Shown here: piece by piece, positions 53,737-63,463 of the stretch
How positions within the stretch are numbered: the first letter of the stretch is position 1
Layout of the letters: every line of letters begins with the position of its first letter
From: Pseudomonas frederiksbergensis
Lineage (GTDB): Bacteria; Pseudomonadota; Gammaproteobacteria; Pseudomonadales; Pseudomonadaceae
Direction of reading: 5' to 3'
Assembly (NCBI RefSeq): GCF_001874645.1
Contig: NZ_CP017886.1
Location: 4,702,501 to 4,766,500 of the forward strand
DNA length: 64,000 nucleotides
Program-made: the position numbers and the translations under genes
The notes under the pieces: generated by a model
Told to the model about the DNA's origin: nothing
Database searches by the model: none
Seen by the model: the letters and a program-made list of their open reading frames with translations, nothing else

Positions 53737-54057
53737 ATGGTCAATGTCGAACAATTGAAAGCCTGCGTGAATCGCATGTCGGCTGATGTGGTACATGAGG
53801 CCGTGCTGGAGTTGCGCCTGGATGGCTTGGTTACGGAAGGAAAAACGCCATTCAACAAATTGCACTTCAACACGTGCTTCGCTGAAATCGAAGCCTTGTT
53901 TCAGCGAGCGGGTTATCACCGTCAACTGGATGTCGTGGGTTATCAAGGGTTGTTGTATGCGCTTTATGATCCTGGCCGTTGGGAGGCTGTCGATGTATTA
54001 CGCTGGCTGAAGGAATTTACCGACGCGGCGGCGCAGCGAGAGTCGCTGAGCGCGTAA
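53737..54057 (+). CDS. Conserved small protein of unknown function
   Basis: 106 residues from ATG 53737, chosen because the ribosome site AGAGGG is 6 bases away from it while it abuts ATG 53731. Soluble, alpha/beta: VEQLKACVNRMSADVVHEAV, FNKLHFNTCFAEIEALFQRA, YQGLLYALYDPGRWEAVDVL. I do not recognise the family. Confidence 0.7.
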   Translation: MVNVEQLKACVNRMSADVVHEAVLELRLDGLVTEGKTPFNKLHFNTCFAEIEALFQRAGYHRQLDVVGYQGLLYALYDPGRWEAVDVLRWLKEFTDAAAQRESLSA

Positions 54058-54150
54058 TGATCATAAGGGCGAATCGTACGGAATCTCTCCTAGGATCGTT
54101 CAGGCCCTTGTTGGATAATGCACACCTGCATCAAGGGTCAGAGCTTTCGT

Positions 54151-55041
54151 ATGTCCATCTCATCTTTTTCCGCCGCACAGAACCAGGCCAGTACGCTGTA
54201 CCTGCCGCCTGGCGCCTGGTTGACCGTTCTCGATTGTCTGTGTGAGCACTTCAGCGCCATTGGTCGCGAACAATGGCTGGACAGGATTGCCCGTGGTCGT
54301 GTCCTGGATGGTCAAGGTCATGCGATTGCCGTTGATCTGCCTTACAAGGAAGGGATGCGGATTCACTATTTCCGGGAAGTCCCCGACGAAAAAGCAATCC
54401 CGGTACTCGAGACGATTCTGTATGCCGACGAGCATCTGGTGGTCGCGGACAAACCACACTTTCTACCGGTTACCCCAGCAGGCGAGTATGTCGAGCAAAC
54501 GCTGCTGCGGCGTTTGATCCGTCGCCTGGATAACCCGCATCTGGTGCCGTTGCACCGTATAGACCGGCACACGGCTGGGCTTGTGCTGTTTTCGGCCAAC
54601 CCCCAGAGTCGTTCGGCTTATCAGTCGTTGTTTCCGACTCGGCAGATCGAAAAACGCTACGAGGCAATTGCCCGCGCCTTGCCTGGGTTGTCGTTTCCGC
54701 TGGTGCATAAAAGCCGCCTGGTGGATGGCGAACCTTTCTTTCGCATGCAAGAGGGGCCAGGTGCGAGCAATACCGAGACTGTAGTTGAAGTCCTGGAGAA
54801 AAACGCTGACCTCTGGCGTTATGCGCTGTATCCAGTGACCGGCAAAAAGCATCAGTTAAGGGTTCACATGACAGCGTTGGGGGCAAGTATCTGCAATGAC
54901 CCGTTTTATCCCGACGCATTGAAAGACGTTGACGATGATTACGCCAATCCGTTGAAGTTGCTGGCTAAAGGGTTGCGCTTTATCGATCCGGTGACCGGGC
55001 TGGAGCGAAGTTTTGAAAGCGAAATCACCCTGCAGTGGTGA
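54151..55041 (+). CDS. RluA-family pseudouridine synthase
   Basis: 296 residues from ATG 54151. Catalytic motif VPLHRIDRHTAGLVLFS (Asp in RIDRHTAG), the conserved RQIEKRYEAIARA and the C-terminal VTGKKHQLRVHM. Converts uridine to pseudouridine in rRNA or tRNA; the substrate cannot be told from sequence. The N-terminal S4-like region seems short (LTVLDCLCEHFSAIGREQWL), as in the TruC/RluA-like subgroup of Pseudomonas. Confidence 0.9.
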   Translation: MSISSFSAAQNQASTLYLPPGAWLTVLDCLCEHFSAIGREQWLDRIARGRVLDGQGHAIAVDLPYKEGMRIHYFREVPDEKAIPVLETILYADEHLVVADKPHFLPVTPAGEYVEQTLLRRLIRRLDNPHLVPLHRIDRHTAGLVLFSANPQSRSAYQSLFPTRQIEKRYEAIARALPGLSFPLVHKSRLVDGEPFFRMQEGPGASNTETVVEVLEKNADLWRYALYPVTGKKHQLRVHMTALGASICNDPFYPDALKDVDDDYANPLKLLAKGLRFIDPVTGLERSFESEITLQW

Positions 55042-55126
55042 TTCCCCTACGGTGGTGATTGTACAGCTCAAGCGCGGCGCTCAGTGAGTGGCCTGGGCTG
55101 AGTAAGGTCTGCTTCTGCCAGAAACG

Positions 55127-55153
55127 ACAAAACCCGCACAATGGCGGGCTTTA
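55127..55153 (-). terminator. Terminator of the 55180 lipoprotein gene
   Basis: Stem CCCGC/GCGGG with the T-rich tail on the minus-strand side, 27 bases after the stop. Confidence 0.7.
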
Positions 55154-55179
55154 TAGGTACCTGGCTGTCGCCGTGAGGC

Positions 55180-55401
55180 TTACAGGTCTTTAACGGTACG
55201 AATCTGGTCTTTGTTGATGCGGGTATGCTTGCCATCCAGTTGCTCGAATTCGTAAAAACCCGACTTGGAATCGAATTGCGGTGTGTCGACCGACTGGATT
55301 TCGCGACCATCATTCAAGGTGATCACCGCAGGCGATGAGCAACCGGCGAGGGTAGCTAGGCCCAGTGCGAGCATGAAAGTGGCGAGGGTCCGATGAGTCA
55401 T
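55180..55401 (-). CDS. YgdI/YgdR-type small lipoprotein (DUF903)
   Basis: 73 residues. Signal peptide with a lipobox (ALGLATLAGCSS, Cys near residue 21) followed by the beta-rich SH3-like body (TLNDGREIQSVDTPQFDSKS, YEFEQLDGKHTRINKDQI). Probably anchored in the outer or inner membrane. Function unknown. Confidence 0.9.
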   Translation of the reverse strand: MTHRTLATFMLALGLATLAGCSSPAVITLNDGREIQSVDTPQFDSKSGFYEFEQLDGKHTRINKDQIRTVKDL

Positions 55402-55478
55402 GTGATTTCTCCGAATATGAATTCTTTTGATGATTGAAATTCAGACGTATGCCTGGTGTGCAAGTTCCTTGGTTGGCG

Positions 55479-56081
55479 TCATTCTGGCACGCTACCGTGC
55501 AGGCTTAACAGCTCCGGTGTATTCAGGTTGGCCAGGCGTCGATCGTTTTCGGGGCATTGCAGTGCGATGGCCCCCAGGTTTCGCATGATGCGTCCGGGGC
55601 TGCGCTCACCCTCGTTCCAGGCGTTTTCAAACTCGCCTGCCAGCGCAACGGGGATAATGCATAGCAACGGTTCCCAATGCTCGCCCTGGCGTAGCATCAA
55701 GGGTTTGTCCGGCTGTTGGCAGGCGGCTTCTCGCATGGCCGTGAGTAGTTCGGCGTCAATGCGTGGCACGTCGCAGGGCAGCACCATCAGATGAGGATGT
55801 CGCGCGACCTCCAGCCCGGCGCGAATACCTGCCAATGGGCCCGGGAAGTCACTATTGTCGTCATGCACCAGCTGGTCGGCATAAGGCGCGTATTTTTCCA
55901 GATTACGGTTGCAGGAAATGATCAGGTCATCGCTTAAACCGCGAGTCTGGTGATACAGATGTGCAATCAAAGGCAGGCCTTGCCACTCCAACAGCCCCTT
56001 GTCCTGACCGCCCATGCGCTGGCCACGCCCTCCCGCCAGAAGCAGGATGGAGCAGGGCGGCAACTGGAAGTTAGAGGTCAT
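55479..56081 (-). CDS. mobA: Molybdenum cofactor guanylyltransferase MobA
   Basis: 200 residues: nucleotide-binding start [20 protein letters not shown], metal-site [13 protein letters not shown] and the [11 protein letters not shown] segment. Attaches GMP to molybdopterin to make the MGD cofactor. Divergent from moaB, so cofactor genes cluster here. Confidence 0.93.
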   Translation of the reverse strand: MTSNFQLPPCSILLLAGGRGQRMGGQDKGLLEWQGLPLIAHLYHQTRGLSDDLIISCNRNLEKYAPYADQLVHDDNSDFPGPLAGIRAGLEVARHPHLMVLPCDVPRIDAELLTAMREAACQQPDKPLMLRQGEHWEPLLCIIPVALAGEFENAWNEGERSPGRIMRNLGAIALQCPENDRRLANLNTPELLSLHGSVPE

Positions 56082-56162
56082 GAAGCATCTCCATAGGTGC
56101 GGTGAAAAAATGAGGCGCTGTGATATAACACCGGGCTGTTTCTCCTACAACTGGACGAGCCT

Positions 56163-56702
56163 ATGAAAGCCAAGGCTGATGTACCTTTCGCCCCGCTGAA
56201 CATTGCGGTGTTGACTGTCAGTGATACCCGCACACTGGAAACCGATACCTCGGGACAGGTCTTCGTTGACCGCCTCAGTGCCGCCGGGCATAACCTGGCT
56301 GCACGTATTCTGCTTAAAGATGACCTCTACAAAATTCGTGCGCAAGTCGCGACCTGGATCGCTGATGATGTCGTGCAAGTGGTGCTGATTACGGGCGGTA
56401 CGGGTTTTACCGGTCGTGACAGTACACCGGAAGCTGTCAGTTGCCTGCTGGATAAGCAGGTCGACGGATTTGGTGAGTTATTTCGGCAGATCTCGGTTGC
56501 GGACATTGGCACCTCGACGGTGCAATCCCGTGCGTTGGCAGGGTTAGCCAATGGCACGCTGGTCTGCTGTCTGCCGGGTTCTACCAATGCCGTGCGAACC
56601 GGTTGGGACGGGATTCTCGCGGAGCAACTGGATTCGCGGCATCGTCCGTGCAACTTCGTCGCTCACTTGAAACAGGCGGCACCCTGTGAATCCCGCGGGT
56701 AA
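56163..56702 (+). CDS. moaB: Molybdenum cofactor biosynthesis protein MoaB
   Basis: 179 residues: LNIAVLTVSDTRTLETDTSG, VVLITGGTGFTGRDSTPEAV, and CLPGSTNAVRTGWDGILAEQ are the MoaB/Mog MPT-adenylyltransferase signature. The last 17 bases overlap the GTG of moeA, so the pair is coupled. Confidence 0.93.
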   Translation: MKAKADVPFAPLNIAVLTVSDTRTLETDTSGQVFVDRLSAAGHNLAARILLKDDLYKIRAQVATWIADDVVQVVLITGGTGFTGRDSTPEAVSCLLDKQVDGFGELFRQISVADIGTSTVQSRALAGLANGTLVCCLPGSTNAVRTGWDGILAEQLDSRHRPCNFVAHLKQAAPCESRG

Positions 56703-57912
56703 GCCGGGCAAGACGGGCAGCTTGATGCCCGTCGAAGTGGCGCTGGCACGCTTGCTGGAAATGGCTGAGGCGTCGCCAATCCTCGAGCGCGAGCGATTGC
56801 AGTTGGCTGCGATCCATGGCCGTGTTCTCGCTGAGGATCTGGTGTCGACCCTCGATCTGCCGCCATGGCCCAACAGCGCCATGGATGGTTATGCGTTGTG
56901 TCTGTCCGATTGGACTGGCGAGCCACTGGTGGTCAGCCAGAAGATCTTTGCCGGGCAAGCCCCGGAGCCGTTGGCACCCGGTACATGTGCACGGATCTTC
57001 ACCGGTGCGCCGGTGCCAGCGGGTGCAGACTGCGTTGAAATGCAGGAAAACGCTGAGGTTCAGGCAGACCAACGGGTACGTTTTACCGAGCCTATGCGCG
57101 CAGGGCAAAACATCCGCCCACAAGGTCAGGAAACCACGGTGGGAGAACAGGTATTGACCGCCGGTACGCGCCTGGGTCCCATCGAACAAGGTTTGGCTGC
57201 CTCACTGGGGTGCGCAGAACTTGAAGTCGTGCGCAAGGTACGGGTTGCGGTGCTGTCCACCGGGGACGAATTGGTCGAGCCTGGGCAGGCCCTTGGCCCG
57301 GGGCAGATCTATAACAGCAATCGGGTATTGCTGTGCAGCTGGTTGCAGCGTTTAGGTTGCGAAGTGATCGATGCGGGGATTCTGCCGGACGATTTGCAGG
57401 CCACTCGCAATCGACTCGCCGAACTGGGTGATGTCGACCTGATCCTTTCCACGGGCGGTGTATCGGTAGGTGAGGCGGATTTTCTGGGTATTGCACTGCG
57501 TGAAGAGGGCGAACTGGCGTTGTGGAAACTGGCCATCAAGCCAGGAAAACCACTGACGTTCGGGCATTTTCGAGGCGTACCGGTGATTGGGTTACCTGGC
57601 AATCCCGCATCGACACTGGTGACCTTCGCCTTGTTGGCACGTCCCTATCTGTTGCGTCGTCAAGGTGTGAGAAAGGTTCGGCCTTTGCAGTTTCAGGTTC
57701 CGGCAGGATTCGTCTGGTCCAAGGCCGGTAATCGCCGGGAATATCTGCGCGGTCGTCTGGAGCATGGGCGGGCAATTATCTACAAGAATCAGAGCTCGGG
57801 TGTTTTGCGTAGTGCTGCCTGGGCCGAGGGGCTGGTTGAAGTGCTGGAAGAGCGCACTTTGGTTGAGGGTGATTGGGTGAATTTCATCCCTCTGAGTGAA
57901 GTGCTGGGCTAG
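56686..57912 (+). CDS. moeA: Molybdopterin molybdenumtransferase MoeA
   Basis: 408 residues: PPWPNSAMDGYALCLSDW, ARIFTGAPVPAGADCVEMQE, VAVLSTGDELVEPGQALGPG, DLILSTGGVSVGEADFLG and IGLPGNPASTLVTFALLARP. Inserts molybdenum into adenylated molybdopterin. The GTG at 56686 overlaps moaB. An ATG at 56725 (MPVEVALARLL) is a good alternative start. A strong terminator follows at 57940. Confidence 0.93.
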   Translation: MNPAGKPGKTGSLMPVEVALARLLEMAEASPILERERLQLAAIHGRVLAEDLVSTLDLPPWPNSAMDGYALCLSDWTGEPLVVSQKIFAGQAPEPLAPGTCARIFTGAPVPAGADCVEMQENAEVQADQRVRFTEPMRAGQNIRPQGQETTVGEQVLTAGTRLGPIEQGLAASLGCAELEVVRKVRVAVLSTGDELVEPGQALGPGQIYNSNRVLLCSWLQRLGCEVIDAGILPDDLQATRNRLAELGDVDLILSTGGVSVGEADFLGIALREEGELALWKLAIKPGKPLTFGHFRGVPVIGLPGNPASTLVTFALLARPYLLRRQGVRKVRPLQFQVPAGFVWSKAGNRREYLRGRLEHGRAIIYKNQSSGVLRSAAWAEGLVEVLEERTLVEGDWVNFIPLSEVLG

Positions 57913-57939
57913 GTCTTTGCGCACTACAGCCTCGCCAGC

Positions 57940-57978
57940 GCCAGGCCCGGTATGGATCACGTCGGGCCTGGCGTTTTT
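57940..57978 (+). terminator. Terminator of moaB-moeA
   Basis: 10-base stem GCCAGGCCCG/CGGGCCTGGC followed by GTTTTT, 28 bases after the moeA stop. Confidence 0.9.
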
Positions 57979-58088
57979 CGTGGTGCAGGTTACGCGTTAA
58001 GCAGCATCACGACTTGCAAGAAAAAAGTCGGCATGTAGGACTCTTTTGGCGCCCGAGGGATCGGCGCTACTGGGGCATTGAATCCGGC

Positions 58089-58748
58089 CTAGTCGTCGAG
58101 ACTGATGATTTGCTCGCGCACAGCAAACAGCACCAGGCCCGCGACATCGAAGATCTGCAAGCGTTTCATGATCTGAGAGCGGTGGGTTTCCACCGTTTTG
58201 ATGCTCAGGCCCAAACCACTGGCAATCTCGCGAGTGGATTTGCCACGCACGATCAAGCGCAGAATCTCTAGCTGACGAGCCGTCAGATTATGCGTGTCGA
58301 CGGGTTCTGGCTGGCTTTTCTGGGCACGCACCAGCGCCTGATTGATGACGGTGTGAGCGATGGCCGGGCTTAGGTAGCGTTCGTTGTTGCGCAAGGCTTC
58401 AAGCGCGTGTTCCAGCTCCGTGGCGGTGGTGTCCTTGAGCAAATAGCCGTGAGCGCCTGACTCCAGGGCTTGCATGATCAGCGAAGGGTCGGTGTGCATC
58501 GACAGTATCAGCACTTTGCTTTGTGGGCGTACGGCCTTGAGTCTTTGCAGAGCCTCAAGCCCGCCGGTTTCCTTCATGGATATATCCAGCAGGATGATGT
58601 CGGGGCTTAGCTTCTCGACCATTTCGAGCAGTTGTGCACCATCATTGGCTTCACCAATGACGGCGTAGCCAGGAATATCCAGAACCAGCGCACGCACGCC
58701 GGCTCGGATCAGCGAGTGGTCATCCACCAGAAGCAAGTTACAAGTCAA
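58089..58748 (-). CDS. NarL/LuxR-type response regulator
   Basis: 219 residues: receiver NLLLVDDHSLIRAGVRALVL with phospho-Asp in IILLDISMKETGGLE and lysine in YLLKDTTAT. The LuxR-type HTH is LTARQLEILRLIVRGKSTRE, LSIKTVETHRSQIM. Coupled to the kinase by a 4-base overlap. Stimulus and targets unknown. Confidence 0.93.
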   Translation of the reverse strand: MTCNLLLVDDHSLIRAGVRALVLDIPGYAVIGEANDGAQLLEMVEKLSPDIILLDISMKETGGLEALQRLKAVRPQSKVLILSMHTDPSLIMQALESGAHGYLLKDTTATELEHALEALRNNERYLSPAIAHTVINQALVRAQKSQPEPVDTHNLTARQLEILRLIVRGKSTREIASGLGLSIKTVETHRSQIMKRLQIFDVAGLVLFAVREQIISLDD

Positions 58749-59638
58749 TGTTGAACCTTATTCGTGCTGGCTCGTTCGAGCGCGCGGGGCGCCCAGGGGA
58801 AAAGTGCTTCGATCTGTGTACCCTTGCCGGGCTGACTGATGACGCTCAGGGTGCCGCCCAGTTGTTCGACCCGCTCCGACATGCCGGCCATTCCGCGTTG
58901 TCCTTCACGGCCAGGGTGAGTGGCTGGAGAAAAGCCCAGTCCGTCATCGCTGATAAACAGAACAAGGCCTTGGGGCAGGCGTTGCAGGCGAATCAGCAGA
59001 TTTTTGGCTTGGGCGTGGCGCAGCATATTGGTGACGGCTTCCTGAGAAATCCGAAACGCGGCCACCGCCATTTCTTCCGGAATACCGGTCAGACGCTGCT
59101 GGCATTCCAGGCTCCAGTTCACGGCAGTATTGGCCAGCGTTTTGAGCAGATGTGCACGCAAACTGGCTTCAAGGCCAAGGCTGGTGAGTTGTCTTGGATT
59201 GAGAATGGCCGAGACATCGCGAACTTTGGTCAGGGTTTCTTCCAGTGTGTCGCAGAGCAGAGTGCAATGGCTTTGCAGTTCTTCGGGCTGACGTCGCTTG
59301 AGCCATTCACTTTGAAGCCTTGCCGCCGTCAGCAATTGGCCGATATCGTCGTGGAGTTCACGGCTCAGCCGATGGCGCTCGTTTTCCTGTACTTCCAGTA
59401 AGCGGTCGGCAAGTTCCTGAGGCTGGAACCTGATCGATTTACGCGAATTGCAATACTGCACCCAGACGCTGGTGGCTGCCGCGAGATTCAGTATCAGCAG
59501 CGCCACTGGAAATTGGTTGGACAGGCAGTAAACCAGCAGGCTGCCCACTGCCGAGCACAGGCACAGCAACAGAGTGAGCCGGCGAACGCTTTTTCGGGAG
59601 GGTGGCCAAGAGGCGACTGACTTGAGGCTGGCGTACAT
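58745..59638 (-). CDS. NarX/DesK-type sensor histidine kinase
   Basis: 297 residues from ATG 59638 (a TTG at 59653 is possible). Two TM helices (about 21-56: LTLLLCLCSAVGSLLVYCLS, FPVALLILNLAAATSVW), then a HisKA_3 box QENERHRLSRELHDDIGQLL (His in ELHDD) and an HATPase (FISDDGLGFSP, GQRGMAGMSERV). No periplasmic sensor of note, so the signal is probably membrane or cytosolic. Partner of the 58089 regulator. Confidence 0.9.
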   Translation of the reverse strand: MYASLKSVASWPPSRKSVRRLTLLLCLCSAVGSLLVYCLSNQFPVALLILNLAAATSVWVQYCNSRKSIRFQPQELADRLLEVQENERHRLSRELHDDIGQLLTAARLQSEWLKRRQPEELQSHCTLLCDTLEETLTKVRDVSAILNPRQLTSLGLEASLRAHLLKTLANTAVNWSLECQQRLTGIPEEMAVAAFRISQEAVTNMLRHAQAKNLLIRLQRLPQGLVLFISDDGLGFSPATHPGREGQRGMAGMSERVEQLGGTLSVISQPGKGTQIEALFPWAPRALERASTNKVQH

Positions 59639-60156
59639 AGCGGATGGAGCCAATGAATGTTCGCTGCGGGCAGACCGGTCATGGTGCCTGACGGGTCTCT
59701 GTGTGAAAAACGCTGGTGATTAAATAGTCGGCTTCAAGTTAGCGCAGTCTGATTGTCAAAATCGAGAGTTGCACTGTCCGGGGGATAGGCTCCGCCTGAA
59801 GTCAGAATGCCATAGCGTAGAGCCAACTAATTGGGCCGCATAATACCACTTAACATACCGTTGGTCGCGTTTGCCATATATGTCCGGAAGGTCAGGAAAT
59901 CCGTCGTTGTTGGACGTCTGTTCCAGGGTTGACAGGCATAGGTTTGCGACTGAGCGTCCAGCTTGACTCATTCCGTTAGTCAACAGTTCGCAGCGCTCTG
60001 GACGGGTAGTTCAGGAGGTCGGAGGTCGGCAATTAATAGTGGGGTTATTAACTTGATTCTGTCGTTAAAAGATATGAAATGTTCAATTACGACGCGAAAG
60101 GTTGTGGCTGTAAGTTCTGAAAATTATCAAACGATCCCACGCATTATTGATCCAGC
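59639..60156. other. Long intergenic region
   Basis: About 520 bases. A 75-codon minus frame (59756-59983) with NDGFPDLPDIYGKRDQRYV and KWYYAAQLVG has natural-looking composition and could be a small gene or a pilin-like relic, but lacks a clear start signal. Confidence 0.35.
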
Positions 60157-60627
60157 TCAGGCATGTCTTGCCGAAAGCCGGGCGCATGCGAATGGCCAGG
60201 TGGGTGATGCCAGGCGCGTCGGGGCACGGCCAATTTCCATCGCGAAGGCTTCGATCAGCGATATTTGTTCAGCGCCATCAAGGCTGAGTTGGCCGGTAGT
60301 CAGGTCGACCAGTTCAAGTTGCCAGGCCATCAATGTGAAGCACTCTTTCAATGCGCACAGTGCCTGGTCATTCAAATCGATTTGATTGCGTGCATTGCTG
60401 AGCAAGGCGTGAATGCACATCGAGAACTCCGATACGGCCTGCAGTGCCAATGCATCGGCCCGGTTGGCCAGGGTGAACAGTGTGTTCAGCATGCAGTCGA
60501 TGGCGTCCTGATCATTATTGATCAGCTGCAGGTGGCTCAGGCATTCCTCGGATTTGGCCAGCAGGGTTTCCGCCTCGATCAAGAATTCGGGTAGCCGCTG
60601 ATTCCAGTTTTTACGATCGTTCAGCAT
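60157..60627 (-). CDS. Helical Hpt-like/chemotaxis-type protein
   Basis: 156 residues from ATG 60627 (ribosome site GGAG 5 bases before). All-helical: LPEFLIEAETLLAKSEECLS, AIDCMLNTLFTLANRADALA, LQAVSEFSMCIHALLSNARN. The placement of a possible His (MCIHALL) and helix pattern recall Hpt or CheA P1 domains, but the usual H-x-x-K-G motif is missing. Divergent from cheV, which supports a signalling role. Confidence 0.65.
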   Translation of the reverse strand: MLNDRKNWNQRLPEFLIEAETLLAKSEECLSHLQLINNDQDAIDCMLNTLFTLANRADALALQAVSEFSMCIHALLSNARNQIDLNDQALCALKECFTLMAWQLELVDLTTGQLSLDGAEQISLIEAFAMEIGRAPTRLASPTWPFACARLSARHA

Positions 60628-61193
60628 GCTTTTCTCCACGACATCAAGTCAGGTGACGCAATCAGCCGTATGGCGAACGGGCGTAAGGTACTGCCGGGCA
60701 ACGACCGAAATCGGTAGGGCCGTTCTGATTTTTTGCAGTTGACGATGAGCGGTCTGCTTGCGTTCGACGCGAATGCTCCGATGGAACGAGCCTGATTTAC
60801 AGCGTAACGAGGTGCTGAACTCATTAGCCATGAGGCATGAGCGGCGTAACCTGGCGGGCTGAAAAACGAGCTCGGCAACGGTTCTTCGATCACAAACAAA
60901 AGCCTGACTCCATTCATGCAGTGAGAATGGCGTCACATTAATGGCTATTGGATATCGCGAACATCAGGCTGGTCCCGATTGCAGCTAGGGGATTCCCTTA
61001 TGCCACGGAACTTGACGCGCAAAGACGGGGGGCGCAGAGGGTTGTGCAGTTGATGAAACAACCGCTTCAGTAGAGCATGATGTTAATGTGACATCAATTC
61101 ATTTGCATGGCATTTTGTTTGCGGGTCAAGATTGCGCGTGAACTGCCGATAACTTTCTTTAGTGAATTCATCAGAAAAGCCCAGGAGTCATTA
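60628..61193. other. Long intergenic region before cheV
   Basis: About 565 bases with no supported gene. Expected to hold the cheV promoter and the promoter of the divergent 60157 gene. Confidence 0.4.
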
Positions 61194-62129
61194 ATGGCCG
61201 GCATTCTCGACACGGTAGATCAACGCACACAGCTGGTGGGTGAGAATCGCCTGGAAATTCTCATGTTTCGTCTGGCCGGTCGGCAGTTGTTTGCGATCAA
61301 CGTCTTCAAGGTGCAGGAAGTCCTGCAATTGCCAAAGCTGACCTTGATGCCGCAGCGTCACCCGTTTGTTTGTGGTGTGGTCAATCTACGTGGTCAGACG
61401 TTGCCGGTGATCGACCTGTCCCAGGCCATCGGCATGCGGCCGCTGGTGCCGGGGCCTAACAGCACCATTATCGTGACTGAGTACAACCGCTCGGTGCAGG
61501 CATTCCTGGTCGGTGGCGTCGATCGCATTGTCAACATGAACTGGGAAGCCATTCTGCCGCCGCCAACCAGTGCCGGCCGCCAGCATTACCTCACTGCCAT
61601 CAGTAAGGTCGATGACCAGTTGGTGGAAATCATCGACGTCGAAAAAGTACTTGCCGAGATTGTGCCTTACAACGCCAAGGTTTCGCGTGACAAGCTCGAA
61701 GACCCGGTGCTGGAGCGTGCCCGCGGTCGTGAAGTGCTGCTGGTGGACGACTCCAAGGTGGCCCTGTCCCAGTTGCGCGACACCCTGGGGCAGCTCGGGG
61801 TGAAAATGCATGTCGCCAGCGACGGCCTGAAGGCACTGAACATGCTCAAGGCCTGGGCCGATACTGGCGTGGTCATGACCGACAAACTGCTGATGATCTT
61901 CACCGACGCGGAAATGCCCGAGATGGACGGCTACCGCCTGACCACCGAGATTCGCAACGATCCACGCCTGCGCGGCCTGTACGTCGTCCTGCATACCTCG
62001 CTGTCCGGCAGCTTCAACGACTCGATGGTGAAGAAGGTCGGTTGTGACAACTTCCTCTCGAAATTCCAGCCAGACAAACTGGTCGACGTGGTGCGTCAGC
62101 GCCTGATGCTCGACGCAGTCCCTGCCTGA
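61194..62129 (+). CDS. cheV: Chemotaxis protein CheV (CheW + receiver)
   Basis: 311 residues from ATG 61194 (ribosome site CAGGAG). CheW domain (LEILMFRLAGRQLFAINVFK, HPFVCGVVNLRGQTLPVIDL) to about residue 165, then a receiver (EVLLVDDSKVALSQLRDTLG, phospho-Asp in MIFTDAEMPEMDGYRL). Couples chemoreceptors to CheA and may act as a phosphate sink. No other che gene in the window. Confidence 0.93.
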   Translation: MAGILDTVDQRTQLVGENRLEILMFRLAGRQLFAINVFKVQEVLQLPKLTLMPQRHPFVCGVVNLRGQTLPVIDLSQAIGMRPLVPGPNSTIIVTEYNRSVQAFLVGGVDRIVNMNWEAILPPPTSAGRQHYLTAISKVDDQLVEIIDVEKVLAEIVPYNAKVSRDKLEDPVLERARGREVLLVDDSKVALSQLRDTLGQLGVKMHVASDGLKALNMLKAWADTGVVMTDKLLMIFTDAEMPEMDGYRLTTEIRNDPRLRGLYVVLHTSLSGSFNDSMVKKVGCDNFLSKFQPDKLVDVVRQRLMLDAVPA

Positions 62130-62230
62130 CGGAGCATCACGGGCAGGCAGGGTGTCTGCCCGCGATGTGCTTCTTTGATTCGTCAGCCGGCTCGTATATC
62201 GTGGCGCTTTTGCCCACCAGGGAGCTGGCC

Positions 62231-63037
62231 ATGTTGCGTCTGAGCGCGCTTTACCGTTATCCACTCAAGTCCGGCAAGGGCGAAACCCTGCAACAGGTCA
62301 GCCTGGACAAGCTGGGGCTGGACGGGGATCGACGCTGGATGCTGGTGGACGAGGCCAGCGGACGTTTCCTGACGCAACGCGCGGTATCGGACATGAGCCA
62401 GTTGTCGGCGTTGTGGAATGCCTCCGGTGGCCTGACGCTCAGTGCGCCCGGTCACTCGTCGATCGATATCGCCCTGCCTGCCAGCGACGCTGAACGGCGT
62501 GGCGTGACCATTTGGCGTGATACCTTGCGGGTTCCTGATGCGGGGGATGCAGCCGGTGCCTGGGTCAGTCAGTTCATCGGCAAGCCTACCCGGCTGGTAC
62601 AGGTGCCCGAGGCGCTGGCCCGTACCACTCAGGCCGGCTATGGCAAGGATGACGATAAAGTCGCCTTTGCCGACGGTTTTCCGCTGCTGTTGATTGGCCA
62701 GGCTTCGCTTGAAGACCTGTCGCAACGCGTTGGCCGTCCACTGGAGATGCTGCGCTTTCGACCGAATCTGGTGATCGAGGGCAGCGAGGCGTTTGCCGAA
62801 GATGGCTGGAAGCGCATTCGCATTGGCGATGTCGAGTTTCGCGTGGTCAAGCCGTGTTCACGCTGCATCCTCACCACCATCGACCCGCAGACCGGTGAGC
62901 GCAGCGACGACCGTGAACCGCTGGCTACGCTGCAGAAATACCGTGCGCAAGAAGATGGCGCGATGTTTGGCCAGAACCTGGTCAACGACGGCAATGGCCG
63001 GCTCGAAGTCGGCATGCAGGTGACGATCCTCGAATGA
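62231..63037 (+). CDS. MOSC domain protein (YcbX-like)
   Basis: 268 residues from ATG 62231. The MOSC N-terminal barrel (LSALYRYPLKSGKGETLQQV, GLDGDRRWMLVDE) and the MOSC core with the Moco-binding cysteine (FRVVKPCSRCILTTIDPQTG). YcbX-type enzymes reduce N-hydroxylated bases using molybdenum cofactor, which fits the moeA/moaB/mobA genes 5-7 kb away. Confidence 0.9.
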   Translation: MLRLSALYRYPLKSGKGETLQQVSLDKLGLDGDRRWMLVDEASGRFLTQRAVSDMSQLSALWNASGGLTLSAPGHSSIDIALPASDAERRGVTIWRDTLRVPDAGDAAGAWVSQFIGKPTRLVQVPEALARTTQAGYGKDDDKVAFADGFPLLLIGQASLEDLSQRVGRPLEMLRFRPNLVIEGSEAFAEDGWKRIRIGDVEFRVVKPCSRCILTTIDPQTGERSDDREPLATLQKYRAQEDGAMFGQNLVNDGNGRLEVGMQVTILE

Positions 63038-63060
63038 CGCTGTAGCGCCTGAATGAAAAA

Positions 63061-63092
63061 TGCCCATGTCCTTCGACATGGGCATTTTTTTT
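63061..63092. terminator. Bidirectional terminator between MOSC gene and ppnP
   Basis: TGCCCATGTC-CTTC-GACATGGGCA stem followed by eight T. Confidence 0.92.
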
Positions 63093-63105
63093 CGCGGTGA
63101 AACGC

Positions 63106-63390
63106 TTAGCCGCGGTATTCGCACAGGTAAGCGGTGTCGACGGCGACTTTTAGCTGGAATTTGCTGTTGGCCGGTACGTTGAACTGGCTGCCGGCAGTGA
63201 AGGTTTCCCAGTCGTTGCTGTCAGGCAGTTTGACGGTCAGGGCGCCTGAAACCACGTGCATGATTTCACGTTGGCTGGTACCGAATTCGTATTCGCCCGG
63301 TGCCATGACGCCGATAGTGGCCGGACCTTCAGCAGTGCCGAAGGCAATCGACTTGACGGTGCCGTCGAAGTACTCGTTGACTTTAAACAT
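63106..63390 (-). CDS. ppnP: Pyrimidine/purine nucleoside phosphorylase PpnP (DUF1255)
   Basis: 94 residues: [54 protein letters not shown] small cupin that phosphorolyses nucleosides. Full length for the family. Confidence 0.93.
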   Translation of the reverse strand: MFKVNEYFDGTVKSIAFGTAEGPATIGVMAPGEYEFGTSQREIMHVVSGALTVKLPDSNDWETFTAGSQFNVPANSKFQLKVAVDTAYLCEYRG

Positions 63391-63463
63391 GGGCGATTCC
63401 TCGAAATGGGCTAAAAAGGCCGGCCAGTATGCACAAGGCCTTTTCCCCCGTCACCTGTTGCAC